A stretch of 64,000 bases of DNA from Bemisia tabaci (Eukaryota > Arthropoda > Insecta > Hemiptera > Aleyrodidae). The position numbers and the translations under genes were made by a program. The stretch spans positions 57,138,916 to 57,202,915 of the forward strand of contig NC_092795.1 in the NCBI RefSeq assembly GCF_918797505.1. Reading direction: 5' to 3'. The notes below the pieces were generated by a model. That model had not been told where the DNA came from, made no database searches, and was given only the letters and a program-made list of their open reading frames with translations. Positions within the stretch are counted from its first letter, which is position 1, and the number at the start of each line of letters is the position of its first letter. Below are positions 12,401 to 27,600 of this stretch, piece after piece.

Positions 12401-15203
12401 CAAGAGAAATCAACGATGATAGTTATTTTGAAGTACCTCCCCATTTTTGGATTATTTGCTCTTCCACTGGCATTAATCACTTAGTGTTAACAGAGCTAGA
12501 ATAAACTAAAAGGATTAATGATGCTGAATGGTCCAAAATGGATTCAATTCTTAAAAAAAAAACTTCATAATTAAATGAGAATAGGATATCAGAGTCTATA
12601 GATTAAACTAAAAAAAAGTGATGTACTCTGATGAAGGACCAAATGTCTTATTTTGGAAATGTTCTGAAAAATTTATTTTCAAGGTTCAATGGTGCAGTTG
12701 ATTTGTACGTCTACGGAAATTGTTGAAAGATTAGCAAGTATAACATTTTTAGAGTTTACACTCTACATCGATGCCTTATGATGAAAAAAATAATGATAAT
12801 AAAACATATACAATACGATATTGTAAAATATTTGCTCACATTTATTACTTTCGGGTTGAACCCGATTTCATTTTTTCAACTGATGCACTTCATTCTCCTA
12901 AATTACAGGAGTTGCGACACTAGACAAATTTTAACAATAAATTTGGACATATTTCCTGTAAAAGATTGGAACAACTTTGACTATTTTATCATTGCTACAT
13001 CATAAAATTATTCAGGACATTAGCCATTGATAAGTAGAATAGAACCATACACATGTTCGTGTTTAAAGCAAAATCAACCAACACAGTGTGCAGCTACTAA
13101 AGTAACAATAGGCATTAAATGACACAATCTTATGAAGAGGGGAAATAAGAGCATGCTTTTATCTGTCTGGTTAGATACTTTAAAATTTGGATATCAGAAA
13201 TGTCTAAACACAAGAATGTATTATTCACGCTAAGAACTGCATTCAGACAATCGATGTAATTATTCTTACTGTTAAAAAATATGTAAATACTGACTACACT
13301 ATTTATGAAGGGGGAAATTATTGCAGACTTGGCTGGCCAAAATGATAAACTCCATTAAATATAAACTCCCCACTTTCTTGCCTTACCGCAACACACTATA
13401 CATGATTTTTTACGATGATAGAAAAATAGCAATAAAAAAAATGAGACACTTTTTTGATCGTTTTCATTTACTACATTTGCTTTCCCATTTCCAATACATC
13501 TCTCCTTTAGAGATGAAGAAACACTTTCAATTTTAAGTAAGATGGAAATCATGTTGTTGAAATATTTTGATTATCAAAAAGTCTGATACGGGAGGCCATG
13601 AGTAAGTGCTGATTTTTCTCCCCCGTAACATAGCCCACAAGTTCCAGTCTGGATGAGGTTCCCACAAGTTGAAATCTTATTAAGGAATTTATCCTCACCA
13701 GAAGAGAAAGAAGAATGGGTTGGGACTGAGTCAAATTAATTAGCAAGAATTATGAAGTCCATCACTTCCACCAACCAATATGAAAAAAATATTTGTGATG
13801 GAAAAAGCTATTGTATTACCTTCATGTTTGTGTGAGGCAATCTACTGTCTCAGTATTTAATAATAGGTTAGTTATGGAACTCATTAAATGCTTATTAGGT
13901 ACAGATTGAGGGGGCATTAATTACAAATGAAATTAGCTTACATGAGGACGAGAATACATTTTTACGGATCAATAATATCATTAAATAGTACCTTGATAAT
14001 TCTAGGAAAAAGTCTACTCAGGTAAGTAAGTTAGCTTTTCCTACTTTTACATAAATGAATCCAAAAAAAGCTGGCTGTATTAAAACTATATAAATGCTCT
14101 TGTAAGAGAAGATGTTGCTTTAATTGAAGAGTTTGCATTAAAAATAGAGTTATCAATGATAATAAGCTGTAATAAACTGGGCGATTCATTGTAGATGCAA
14201 ATGACAATAGCTTTGGCCGGAGGGCGGGTATTTACATGGATACAGCCCAGACATTTGAGCTAATCTTAAGCACAATGGAGAAATATCAAATTGAAAGACA
14301 ATAAAATTGGACAAAATGTAACAACTAACCCGCATTAACTTGAAACAGAATTACTTAAGATTTGGGAAGAATAAAAATGAATAAATTTAGAGAATTAAGG
14401 AGTAGGTAGAGAAGAGGAGAAACTTTTTAACAGAATGATAAGTGCTTGAGTTTATTGCCCCTACATGATTATTTAGGCTTATTTTTTGTGAAAGGAAAAA
14501 ATCAGGTGATGTTAAATTACAATCTATTATGAGACAAAATATGTTGAAGAAAGACAAAAAAATGTATGTTTTGAATATTAATTTTGCTTGGTAGAGAGAT
14601 ACTTCCATTAAATGCAAGGTTCCACAGAAACTGAGCATGAAATTGCAAAGCAGAACTTCTGCTCTAAGCACCAAGAACTGGGCATGGTCCTCAAGAGACT
14701 CTGGCCCCTACCAAGATGGAATAGCTTCCCTTTTTCACTGATTCTTAAGAGTCACACGAGGTCCGAAAAACCCTTGCTTTGAAGTGCAAAAGAATTTACA
14801 TCATACAACAAAAGAAAGAAATCCTTTCTCCTTGATGTTATGGGGGGAACTGATAGGTACACTAGGAGCCAAATTACCATGAAAACCATACCATCAGCTA
14901 CAGTGAATTTATCAATAAATAATAAAAACAAAAATTCTGAAACACAGAAAACTCCACAAAAACCGTGAAATAATGAGAAAAACTTGGAGGGGGGGGAGGG
15001 GGCAGAAGGGTTAGAAAGAAATGTAAAAGCTGGACTAAATTTCAAAAAGAGTGATATAACTGCAATTAATGTATTATGATGAAGGGACTGATAGTACATG
15101 AGTGTAGGGGATTAAAAGTCAACTTGTAAAAAGAGATAAGAACAATACAATTAAACATACTAAAAGATAGGGGGGAAATGTGCATTAAAGTACAGATTTA
15201 CTG

Positions 15204-15244
<41 letters not shown>
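15204..15244. repeat. 41-base poly(A) tract
   Basis: Uninterrupted A on the plus strand (T on the FA2H/anillin sense strand). No target duplication or retrocopy body was recognised next to it, so I treat it as a simple repeat. Confidence 0.85.
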
Positions 15245-15246
<2 letters not shown>

Positions 15247-17620
15247 AAAACAATAACAAAGTAAAAGTAAAATGATCCCTGAATTATAAGTGAGCTACAA
15301 AGTAATGCAGAGGAAACAAACAAAAGAACTACATGACTATGTAGGCATTTTTGTAACCAACAACAGACCCATTTAGCTAGGTAAGACATCATAATTAAAA
15401 AACTGGTTTGGAATTTCCATAACTTTAATTTCAATATAATGCCTTCAAGGAACATTAGGAAATTGTTAGACACATAAAAAAAGGAAATTAATAAAACAAA
15501 ATAAATAAACATGAATGATCAATAATATGAAATTGAAAGTATCTTGGAAAAAAAAATAAATAAATAAATAAAACGCTAAAATCCGAAATATAGTAAAACG
15601 AGTTAAGTTTCATTGGTGATTTGAAAAAAGAAATTAAATTTTCGAAGATTTGAAACACTGTAACACAGAAGTGCCTTTCCTACTCCTAGCAATTCAGTTT
15701 GATGAGCATTTATAAAACACTACGTCGATAGGTAGTTGTGAATAAGAGCAAAGAAAGTAGGAATGAGAGATACTTCTGTTTGCTTTTCAAAGCATGATAC
15801 ATATTGGTTGATGAAAATCAATTAGTTAGTGTAATAAAAAAGTTTCTCTCATTTTATTAAAATTACTAATTATAACATGCTGAAAAATACTTGCAGGACG
15901 CTTGTAACTTAAGATCAAGTCATGTGCAGTTACTGAATATGCAAGCTCATAAGATGCAATACATTTAAAACGTTATTGAATTTCCTTAAAACTAAGGTCT
16001 GAGGTGAATGTGGTGGATAAAAAATCATGGTAGTAAGTAAAATCAAAATACTGATTCCCTTAATTCTAAACCATCAAGTCCCTGGGGGAGGGATTTCCTC
16101 CTTATTTGATCGAGAACAGCAAAATCTACTCGAGGAAATTTAGTTGCACCTCCCGGATAATAAGTAGAGATATGCCACATTATTATTTGCTAATGTTGGA
16201 TCAATTGGAAGTATTATGTAAACTTAAAAGTTTTAATAAAATCATTTGTTAACTGGCTGTTCTTCTCACCTTGAAATTTAAAGAATTTTAATTATTTCTC
16301 ATCAACATTTTTCCACATGATCAGCAATATTATTGGTGACAATAGCTGGCGTTGGATATGATTTCTTCAAAATGCTAATGTTTATGCTCCGGGCCTTTCA
16401 TATTGATGAGCTGGAGCTTCATGTTTTTCTTCAAGGGTCAAGTGAAGTATATTGTTTCATTTTTAATGGATTGTTGGATTAGTGATATTCTAGCAATTAT
16501 ATTTCCTCTTCAGAAAGAAAAAGTACACTGAATGGTTTGTAGTACTCAGCTGTAAAAGCAGTAATTAAGGTCTGGCATACATGCAAGTATAAGCAAGACA
16601 CACACAAATGCTAAATAAAGTCTCGCACAAAGAGTCCTGTTCATTGGCATTTTGCTAAAGCTAGACTTAAAAAACAGTAAAGACAGCTTTTAATGTGAGA
16701 AATTAGCTTAATTGATGGTGTGTAAGATTATGGATTTCATTCATAAAAGAAAGAAAAAAAACTTTCATCGCAAGTTCTTTAGGAGGAAGTTGGTCTTTGA
16801 GAAACAAAAATAACAAGAATAACGACTAAGTACGAGAGAACAGAAGAGGATTATGAACAAATTAATCTAAAAGGATAGCATCATTGACATCATTGATGAA
16901 AAGTGATCAAATATTGAAGTGCTAACCAAATGGTACTGTTATTTAAGTAAGACTGAACACTACAACGAAATTCAGGGGGAAAAGATGTGATTACACTCAA
17001 AACATAACTACTTCGGTTGGGGCACAAAAATTTAAGATAAGGCAAATCCATGTAAATGTCACATGGATTCAATGAATAAGGGATTTCATTTTGTACCATT
17101 CTCATTATACATGGATGAAAATGAGTTCCCTGTTACTACAACAGTTGTCTGAGGTGCAAATTTTTTAAAGAGAACACGATACACCAAGGTAAAAGTAAGA
17201 AGAAATATGTGGTAGAAAAATTGTGGGTAGTAGCAAGAAAAAACTATTACATGAACCAAATAAATAAGGCTCATGGAAAAACAGACTACTAATTGGTAGG
17301 AAAAAAAAGATGGTTCAGGACACATCATCTCTGGAAAGGTAGAGGTGTTCACCAAGGAGCTCATTCCTTACAAAAGCATAGGAAATTGATGAATATGATC
17401 ATGTAAATAGAAATGCGATTCAATTAAAAAAAATCATTTGATAAGTGACACTGGCCACAGATAACAAGAAATTGGCACGTATCAGTACAGAGAAACTACT
17501 TCTAGGTGTTCTACTTCAATAGTGCAGCACACATGCCTTGGCTAATTCTGGATTTGTGATGAGTAATGACAAAAAATCAGAAGGCCATGATAAGGGAAGA
17601 ACATTAGGAAGTGAAAACGC

Positions 17621-17982
17621 CAGGGCTGTGCAAGTACTCGAATTTCGAGTCGAGACAAATCGAGCCTAGTATCGAGTACTCGACTCCGCTCGAATATTAG
17701 GTTAGGTTCGGGCGAGTATACAAACTCAGCTTGAGTGCCAATACACGAGTTTTTTTGAGTATTTTAAGCTGGAAACCCTGAAAGAATCCAACTTCTAGAT
17801 ATTTTAATTAATCTATTATTATTTTTAGTGTTGCCATCATTTTTTATTGTAAAATCACTGTTAAAACTCAAAATTATTTGAACTCGATTTGAGAGTCATT
17901 TTCTATCTCGAAAAAGCTAGAATTCAGTGAAGAAACACTTGAAATCGGCTCAAACCCAAAAAACCAGGCTCACACAGCCCTA
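17621..17982. mobile_element. hAT-like miniature element built from CGAGT words
   Basis: Left end CAGGGCTGTGCAAGTACTCG and right end AGGCTCACACAGCCCTA are imperfect inverted repeats. The interior reiterates CGAGT and ACTCG (TCGAGTCGAG, ATCGAGTACTCGACTC). Flanking 8-mers GAAAACGC and GAAAGACC agree at 5 of 8 bases, a weak target duplication. Confidence 0.55.
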
Positions 17983-20900
17983 GAAAGACCATATATAAAA
18001 AAATTATGGACAAAGTTTCAATGAATGCAACGGGTGGCTTTTTATTGAAATGATACAAACATGCTATTTGAAACATGCTCAAAGAATCAATGTCATTAAT
18101 TAAGGAACCTCTCTCCAATGTATCCATAGGTAGCTATTCCCTCACAGACCACTTGGCGTGTAACCGCTTCCTAATAATCAAAAGTTCGATGATGCCTCAG
18201 ACTGAATGGTAATGCTCAAATACTTGGTACTGGCGCATTCAACTAAGACTTTCATATGTTACTTTTGCTTGTTTCATTGTGGTCGAACAAACGGTCGCTT
18301 TAATATCTTTACAACAGAGAAATAGTGCGCGTTTCTTTCCTGGCTAATATGCAACAGATATCCTTGACCAATGAATAAAGAGGTATGAATGGCTCTTTCA
18401 CTTATTTAGAAATTCCGAAATTAGTATCCAATGGACTCTCAGAAAACGTGCCTACTTTTAAAAAAGAGAAGTTTCATTTTGGTTAAGAGCTAGGTTTTTC
18501 CATAAAACTATAAAATGTGATTATTATGGGGTTTTTCACGAAGAATAATGATAACTAAAATAAACAATTGCACATATTTGAAAAGTTTCACACTTCTAAT
18601 GTCGAATGAAAGAGGAATTTTGCAGCATGAGCAAAAGCTGAACACTGAAGCATCTTCTTTATTATGTTTCAAAAATGCCAGACTGCACAGTAAACTCTTA
18701 GAGAGGAAATAAAAACTAGTGATAAAGAAATAACGGATTTCTTACTGTACAAGAAAAATAAAAGGGTTGAAAATGTTCTCATCCACTAGAGTCAGATTGT
18801 TCAAAGCTTCAAAGGACGGCTTGTTTTGTTCTTCTAAGTAAAGGATTACATAAATAAATTTCATTATGATGAGAGTGCGTTACACGAATACCTATTTATA
18901 ACCTACATATGTACCAATAAAAGTTGGAAATGATTGAGGCACCAAACGTTGGTAGGTGTAGCATTGGGCCGAAAATAGTTTTTCTTGTCACCAGAAACGC
19001 CAACTAATTTTTCTTAGTTACCTATTACATGATACAAATCTTCACAAATGCACCCAAGATGGCAGGATATTTCTAGTGTCCTTGCCAAACTGAGTGAAAG
19101 TGATAAAGTTACGGTGTGCAACTATTCATGCTCCCATGCGGCAGGCCGCCCATGTTTTCAGGTAAGTTTTGTGAGTTAGAAGGCTTGGATAGGAGCTTGA
19201 TTCGATTCATATCAAAGTTTTGGACCAATTTTAGTACTTTCGAAACACTTAAGTGCTACTATGGACGACGGTAGAAAACCGTATCGACTACGTTCCTATC
19301 ATACCTGGGGCAATTCTCCTCTGAAATTCCGGGGACAGCTTGAAATTTGGAAGAATTGCTTTAAAATATTTTTGAGGTGATGCTTAGTAAGTATGAAGAG
19401 TTAAATGAGAGATTTGAATTAGTAATGATGTGCTATTAGATGCAACAAAGATCTAAATGGAATATTCAGCCACATCAAAAATTGGTGAAAGTCTTATCTG
19501 GCAAACTAGATCGATGTTCGGCCCAATTCTAGTTAAGGAGAGAATAAGGTTGGAAAAAAGCTATGGAGGGGCTTAAAGAAATAAATTAATTACTTAATTT
19601 ATTCAGTGATTCAAAAATGAATAAAGAAGGTAAAATACTGACTACCCGAGGAGTTAATACCAAGGAAACATGAATGATGAAGTTTTCAGAGACTTGACAA
19701 AGTTAAAACTTCTTGATCAAAACAATATAAAATTCAGCAAATCATTCATTTATCCAACAGGTTTGCTGACTACTAAAGATTAAGTGCTGTGGACGGAGGT
19801 GTCACATTAACGAAATTTTCAAAGTACAATTAGATTATAATGAAAAAAAAAGCATGACTCTTAAATTTTTATTCAGGAGTGATGCGAGATGCATATGATA
19901 AATATGCTTGAAAATTAGTGGGGGGGGGGGGTGGGGCAGGACTCCTAAAAGGACTAAAAATTGAATTGACCACATTTCATAAGATTTTACTTAGTCAAAC
20001 ATGCTTTAATCTCGCTGCTGCTTCATTCGTCTTTGTTTTATCATTTCATAATGCATATGTAAAACCGTGAACACAATTCAGCAACCTTTGTGCAAAAAAA
20101 GAGAGAGGAAAGTTTATCGGACAAGATTAAAAAATGATATTGAACACCAGTTACAATTAAAATAGGTATGAGAAATTCAATAGAACAGAAGAAGTCTCTG
20201 TTCTCGTGTTTATTATGAGAAGAAACTTTGATCTGGGTGAATACAGAAGTCATGTATGCAGATTGATACATTTTCTTCACTATCTGCTTTCAACTTTCTA
20301 AAATTTCTTTTCATCAACTTGATAATGTGATTGTGAAAAGAGAAGAAGCCTATTCCATTACATTGTACAGGTAGGTAATAATATAACATCATAAAACCAT
20401 AGAAAGCAAAAGCGTGAAAAATACATATTTTAAGAAAATCAATGCACTAGCTCCGGAAACATCAAGACAGAGATAAAGAGATAAAAATCTTAATGCTTAA
20501 TAGACAGTTTTTTTTTCCAGACTTAGTTAAAAGGAGTCTCTAACAAATGTTAATAAATGATAAGGTAATTACAATCAAGGTCTGCAGGATGAATAAAAAA
20601 GGCTCTCCAATCCACAAGGTCTGAAAGGTAAAGTATTTAAGAGTGTGACAGTACAGATTAAAGATATATTCACCCCCCCCCCCCCCCAATAAATATTGAC
20701 TCTAATCTGATTGTAGAATGACATAAAATTGTCATCTGACCTTAACTCTGTTCAGCCCATTTTTAAGTATGAAAATCTGTAAATCATTTGATAATTTTAA
20801 CAGGATTATGAGTTTTCCAAAATAAATTTTGAAACGTCCACATAGATTCTCTTAAAATAAAAAATCACACTTGGACAATTTAGAATGATGATGATTTGTG

Positions 20901-21538
20901 TTTTAAAGGGAAGAAAATAAATCGGACATAGGAACGGGAAAGATATGAAGTTCATTGACAGATGATAGCAAGATAAAAAATAAAATACTAAGTACTTTAA
21001 CAAATTTAACGTAAGAAAGAGAAATAGAAGAAAACCCGATGCTAGAAAACACAAAAATAGACTTAATATTACAAGAGAGGAAATAAAAATCTTAAAAGAT
21101 TGTAGAGATTGTTTGTTTTTATGGAGAGAAAAAGTTATGAATGAAGGTAAGGGGAAAAAATTGATAGGTATACTTTTCCACACTTTTGCTTATCTACATT
21201 AAGACTATTAAAATGAACCACACATACTTAAGGATGTATACACGAGAGAGAATACTGAATGCATTTCAAATTTAATAAAGATCAAATTGGCAATTCAACT
21301 AAGCGCAAAATAGACAAGGAAAACCAAGACTTCCATCAGTTTTGTGTCTTGATAGTTGCTTGAATTTTTAAGTTCAGTGCGCATATGGTTAATTATACAT
21401 TATGAGAACATTAATAACAAACAATATTTATACAGACAAAACAGAACAAAAAAGGCGAGAAAGCTAAGAAAATGGGAGAAAATCAGATCTTGTACATGAC
21501 CAAGCATTTTCTTTAAGGCACAAGAACAAATTAGCAAG

Positions 21539-21624
21539 CTACCACACTAGACTGCGATTTAATTTTTTTAAGTGAATAAGAGTACCAAAAATTTTATCCA
21601 AAATATTGTTGCTTATGCCAAAAC
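21539..21624 (-). CDS. FA2H: FA2H exon 6: C-terminus
   Basis: Acceptor after a long pyrimidine tract (TTTTTTTCTTTTTTCAG); 86 nt, phase 1 in. It encodes GFGISNNILDKIFGTLIHLK and ends LNRSLVW then TAG. GFGIS-x6-F-x-T is the usual end of the hydroxylase domain. The exon is too short for ORF scans and was found by phase and motif. Confidence 0.9.
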
Positions 21625-24600
21625 CTGAAAAAAGAAAAAAAGAGGATAGAGCAAATCATGAAAAGGTAAACACCACTTGCATATAATTCGAAAAAGTAAA
21701 CAACCTCAAAATGTGGAAACTTTCGACAACAAACATAATGGAGAATTTGCACGCAATTTTTTTATTGCTTCATCTGAAAGTGCCTAATGAGCTGAGTTCG
21801 CAGTATTTTTCATAATTTTTTTCTGACATGGGAAATTGGAGAAAAATTGATTTAAAAGTGAGAAAATGTGCCGCCTTGTGACGTCATCTGGCGGCATTTC
21901 CCATTTAAACACATGTATTTTAGCAGAATCGGTTATTTTGTCATATCTCCTCTAATAATTGCTCAATTTATGAATCAAGGGTATCTTCGTGTTCAGTTCA
22001 CTCAGAGGATTCCACTTAAACAGGAAATTCATCAAATTTCAGACCCTTGCAAATTCTCCATTGGGCATATTTGACCAGAATCACCCAACCTGCATCAAGC
22101 ATTTCTCATTTTCTTTCAAGTTTCATTCTTTTCACAGGAATCTAAGCATGACATATAAGTTTAAAAGATTGGAAAATATCGCTGAGAGGTTGATAAAATT
22201 GGGTTCTTTGACCTTCCCAGGGGCTCTTTAGAGACACATTCCTCGGCTATATAATTTTTACATCCTCTCAATCTACTATTGAAAGAATTTTTTTAAATAC
22301 TTGCTAAGTCACTGAAATTAGTAAAAGTCACTGAAAAGTGGATGGACAATTGGATGTATTTCTGCCAAACAGAATTATGTGCAATATGACGTGAACCCTG
22401 TTATTCATGTATTCTTATGGGTCTCAGGGCTCATGTCTTAACGCACATAGTTCCGTTTGGCAGAAATACGTCCAATTTATGTTTTGACCTTACAATTGAC
22501 TTCTTGGGGTGAAAAAAAACACCTACCGACAAAATATTTGTTATACTTCCTTAATAACCTATAAACAGGGTTAGACAGTGAGTTCTCACTTCTTGGTCCA
22601 TTTGTGACTTTTTTAACATATTAAACATGTTCTACATGAAATTTTGATGAAAAAGCATGTCTTGTGGTACTTAAATTCTTACTCCGCATGGTTGTGAATT
22701 CTACATTCCTCCTTGGTCCCTGCTCCTTTGTATAAAAATTAGGAGGAAATAGATAGTAGTACTAGTTATATACTTTCATGTTAAATTTAGTAGAAAAATG
22801 ACAGAGATATTTTTTACCTTCTTCATGATGGGCAAAATGATGCTGATTATGATAACGTTTCATAGTATAGAGATAGGTTCCTTCCTTCGGAGACCCATAA
22901 TGCAAATAGAAATGCATCAAGTCATACATAGTGTAACCTGAAACAAAAATTTTAAATAAAAGTGAGAGCTATTTCAAGACTATTTAGAATATAGAATAGA
23001 ATATTTAAAAAATTGCGTTTTTTTTTTTTAAAAATTTTGCTATTTAAAAAATTTGGAATTTCGGATAAAGTCATTCTAACTTTAAGGTTGATCTTGGATT
23101 TACAAACTTCATGCCAGCTGTTTAAATGAAAAAACCAGTGGCACTTCATAAAATGATTTTCTCCCCATTTCTTCCTCATTTTTAGAAATTCTCTCTCACT
23201 TTTCAATCAACTAAAACCGTGGAAGTCACTCTAAAATAGTGCTTAAATTCTCCCACAAGTTTCCAATTCCCTAGGTGGAAAAAGAAAACTAACGATAAAG
23301 TTACCGAGCAGGATACGTTTCCAGCGAAGGTTCCTTCACACTCTTCAAAACAAATTGTTGACCCCCCCCCCCACTCCTCCTCCCGCTTGTGACGCATTTG
23401 TGACATATGATCTTACCTTTAAACTCATAAAAACAAAATAACGTAACATCTGCCTTGACTACCTCACCCCCTAGAGGGTTACGTATTTTATGAATGGCCT
23501 AAATGTTATAAAGTAATAATGAGACAGTGAGCAATTTTCTTCGAAGTGAAAATGGTTTGAAAACTTTGTTCGGCCGGCCGAACGTTCGGCAATGATGATG
23601 CTGTTCTTCCAAAAATTTCTCCAAACCTGACATGGGACACAACAAAAGCACAAGCATATTTGAGGTCAGTTTTGCATTTTTGCCTCGAAGAATTGTGTTT
23701 GTGCCGATCGGCGCCCTAAAGAGGGCCCATTTTTTTCAATTCATCAATCCAAGTAGCTGAAAATTTTGCAAACTATTGCCTAATTTTTAAAATAGGTACT
23801 TGACTCTGAATGATTGCAGTTTCTGCCGCATACCGATTATGGTCAAGAACCATTGAAGGAAGGTTTTCAATCGATTCCCTGAATCCACCCCTTTCCTGAA
23901 TGTTCTCTGATATTCCCAGGTTTCTTAAATTCTCTGAGTTGTCCTGGTGCATGTAAACCTTGCTCTGAAGTAAAGGATAATGTATGTAAGCATGATAAGG
24001 GAGGGCTTCACAATTACCGAAACCAAACAAAAACAGATTAAGACTCATTACCTGTGATTGTACCAGCCATGACTAGAGGAGCACTCCAATAGGAAAATAA
24101 CTGAGAATAAATGAAGTAGGCAATAGAGAGTAAGATTGCAGCGGGAACAGGAGGCAGTAGCAGGCGCCGATCATCAAACGGTACCTATTAGCAAAAAATA
24201 CAAGACAAGAACCATGAGAAAGACCATTTTTTAACTTGAAATATGACACTTGGTGTACCTAAAGAAAAAACGAAATTCCAGATCGGACTGTTCGAGGAGT
24301 GTCATGTATTACCCGTCAATCCCTCCAGAAATATTTGGAGAATCGATTTCTGAAATCTTCAAAGCATAAATTGACCGCATTTAGCAGAAAGGAACAAAGT
24401 CACATCAGCTATTGCCAAATTTAACCAGGCAATTTAATGTTTTACAAGAGAACGTTTAAGCGTATTTTTTTTTTTAAAATTTCAAGGCATTTGCATCGTA
24501 CTATGCAGATAATTCACTGAAAATTGCAAAAAACTCCGCACAACCGTATTCGTGTAAAAAATTATACTGCCTAATTAAATTTGGCAATAGCTGATGTGGC

Positions 24601-27600
24601 TTGATTCCTTTCTGCTTAACACGGTCCAAATTTTCCTTTGTTTTCGAGACATTTTCGATGAAAAATGAACCCTGTGTTATTTTCCATAAGGGCTCCAGCA
24701 AGCGGGCATCAGGCAGATTCACCAATCAGAGATGACTCGTAAAAGTAGGGGGCATCACTTGGCCCGCACTTCAAACAGCTCCTCTTGCTATCTCTTTGCT
24801 GTCGGCTCTTGATTGCTCGGATTTAGATTAGCTTTTTCCCCCTTAGAGATGATTGTATGAACTTATTGGTTTTCAAAAAAATTTACACGGAAAAACCAAT
24901 ACTACAACCCCATGAAAATGTATTGCCATTGATGCATTAGATTTGACATTTAGCTGATACTTAGTAAAAAATTGAAGCTTTTCAGACGTGACACAACTAA
25001 TCTTGTCACTGGGATGAGTGACATCAGTTTTTACTGCCTTATCTCAAGACCTTCATCGTATGCGGCAACCTCACCTCGTCCTGATAAGATAATCTTACAA
25101 CAGCAATTTTGTCATCATAACTCATTAGAGAGTAGATTTTTTCCACTTTACTTCCTATTTGAACCAAAAAAGTTAAATTAAGTCTGCTGCATCATCAATT
25201 GATTGAGAATTGATAAATGTTTTCTTAAGACATCTCCAAGATTTGCACTCTCACATATTCTAGCTGCATTCACCCAATAAAAATAAAAACTTTTTTCATA
25301 TAAAGGAGGGGTATCGACAAGAGCCGTTTTTGGACTCAACCGGAACTTCCTCAACTCTACCATTTTTTGCTCATTGGAGGTCTATCGTTTATAGAATGCG
25401 TCATGAATTTGTCATTTCCGATCTCTTTTCAGGTCTACTACTGGCCTAGAGACGGGTCAAAGGGCCGATTGTACCGGAAAATGCGATTCTTGAGGGTTTG
25501 CGATCGAATGCCCGAAAATCCGCGTTTGGCGCCAAAATCGACCCTCAGACCCATACTTAGGCCAAGGGAAGACCTTAAAAGAAATCGGAAACGACCTAAT
25601 CATGATGCATTCTCGAAAATATAGACCTTCAATGAGCGACAAATTGTTGAGCAAGTTGAGGTAATTCAACTAGGAGGGCCCAAAAGCGGCCAATGTGGAT
25701 ACTATGATGGTGCCGATGGGACATGATGGCAGGGTTGCCATAGAATTTAGAAAATGAAATTCCCTGGCATTTCCCTGATTTCCCTTACACATTTTGGTGA
25801 AATTCCCTGACAATTGAAGATTTGACGGATGGTTAAGAAGGCATAATTGAAAACAGTTTTCAGGCAAAATTTCTTGTTCAAAAATCTCAAACTCATTCTA
25901 GAAAGCAAATGACGGTGATTCAACAAATTTTCTCTGACATTTTCGTCAGTTTCGTTATTTTCCCTGTCATTTCCCGGTTTTCCCAGACTTTTTAAAATTC
26001 CCTGACATTTACCGGGTTTCTCTGAATGTGGCAACCCTATACAAAGCGACAAATTTTCGCCAGATACTTTCAAATTTTAATTAAATTGATGCCAAACAAA
26101 AACAGCGCAAAAACTGGAAAAAGGAACACTCTTAAGAGGTCTACAAATTCAGTAGAGGAACTTACTTTATGGTGTAATCCATGAAGACTAAAATGAACGG
26201 TGATGAGAAAAGGAGAACTGTCTGGTGGTTTCAGATGAAAGATCCATCTATGGACACTGTATTCGATCATGGGCCAGAGCACCAACCCGAGCAAATACAT
26301 CAAAGACACCCATAGATATACTGAACCTGAAAAAGCAAAAAATAGTTGAGCAAGTTGGAAGAAGAAAAAATGGAATATTCTCGCTTAACTAATTTTAAAC
26401 TTAAAAACTGAAACGGTAAAACGAGGGAGGATCAAAAAGTGACCATTTTTGCCCCAATATCAGAGGATAACTACTTGAGGGCAAACTGTTTGATTTCCGA
26501 TAAAATTGGTCCTTGTAGTACCGTGCTACAGGAGAAAAGAGTAAGTGCATTTTAACTACATTTTGCAGATGAGGTATTACTATTTCTGGCTCTTTTTGGA
26601 AACGAAATTTGTATCATCCATAGGTAGATACGTGCTTTAATGGATGATTTAGAAACAGTACTTAGGTAGTTATTGCAGAATTCAATCCACATCAGCGCAA
26701 TCTTAGGTTCCTAGCGCATAAGAGCACGTGCTAAATCGCAGCTCACAGAAACGCTCTTACTGTTCTCTTCCTGCTTAAAGATCCGTCCTGGAGCGCACGG
26801 TATCTGCTCAATTTTTGCTTTTGGGAGTGTTTAAAAAATCAACGTAGCTAGAGGTGGAGAATTGGCTCGAACCCACCAAAACCACCAATTGAATAGGTTA
26901 AAGTTAACCTCGTCATAGAAAATGTGGAAAAATCGGTGTGTTGTGCACCGGTAAAAAATCGATGGCTCCCGCCTTGCAGCTAAACTGCCGTGCCAAGGAA
27001 AATCATCGTAAAAGTCTTCAGACGTTGCCATATTTCCTTCGATAAAAACGATTTTACTCGGAAAATTTTGAATATTTTATCTCCAAATTTTTCGACTATT
27101 CTGTTATCAATTTATATAAAATTTCCGAAAATTTAAAGGAAAAATATGCATAATTCTTACGTCAACGAAGGGAGACTGCATGAATAAGTACTATTTACGT
27201 CTGCGGAAAGTCGCCGTTCTGGAGAGATCGAATGGTAGCGGAAGCGGATACATACGTTTTTCGGAATTTGAAGAGTTTTTTTGTTACACTTATTAACCCT
27301 TGAATGGAGAATTCATGTGAAAATGCTTAAAATTTATGTTTTTTTCCAATTTCATATTTGTAGGTTGACTTCGAAGCAGGCTTTAATAGGTACGAAGATT
27401 GACCGACCCAGGGAAGAGAATAATGTAAACACTGGTTCTTACGGAGCTTTCGCTTCTGTTGACGTAGTCTATTTATTCAATGCAGCGGTGTAGAATGAAT
27501 GAGATACGGCATGAATGGCGTGACGTCACTATGACGTAACTAAGGAAACCATGAAATCCCTCTAAACACTACTTTGTTTCCCGCGTCAGACGAAGAGCGC

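Larger units (their letters stand above)
9410..21538. other. AT-rich, transposon-poor gene-free interval; may include FA2H 3' UTR
   Basis: About 12 kb without a supportable gene. Apart from the element at 17621 and homopolymer runs (C tracts at 9645-9659, 9883-9900 and 20673-20687; A tract at 15204-15244) I see none of the repeats that crowd the rest of the window. The plus strand is visibly rich in A and G over much of it. The longest frames (115 aa at 14752-15099, 104 aa at 15198-15512, 125 aa at 20806-21183, all minus) are Phe/Leu/Ser-rich products of T-rich sequence. For FA2H, candidate poly(A) signals on the minus strand are ATTAAA at 21276-21271 and AATAAA at 20214-20209. Confidence 0.5.

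Noticed and set aside
14752..15512. Two minus-strand frames of 115 and 104 residues, and a similar 125-residue frame at 20806-21183
   Set aside because: Phe/Leu/Ser-rich translations of T-rich sequence, one ending in the translated homopolymer. No motif and no splice context.
23564..23590. CGGCCGGCCGAACGTTCGGC palindrome as a regulatory site
   Set aside because: Short self-complementary sequence with no repeat elsewhere in the window and no gene start nearby.
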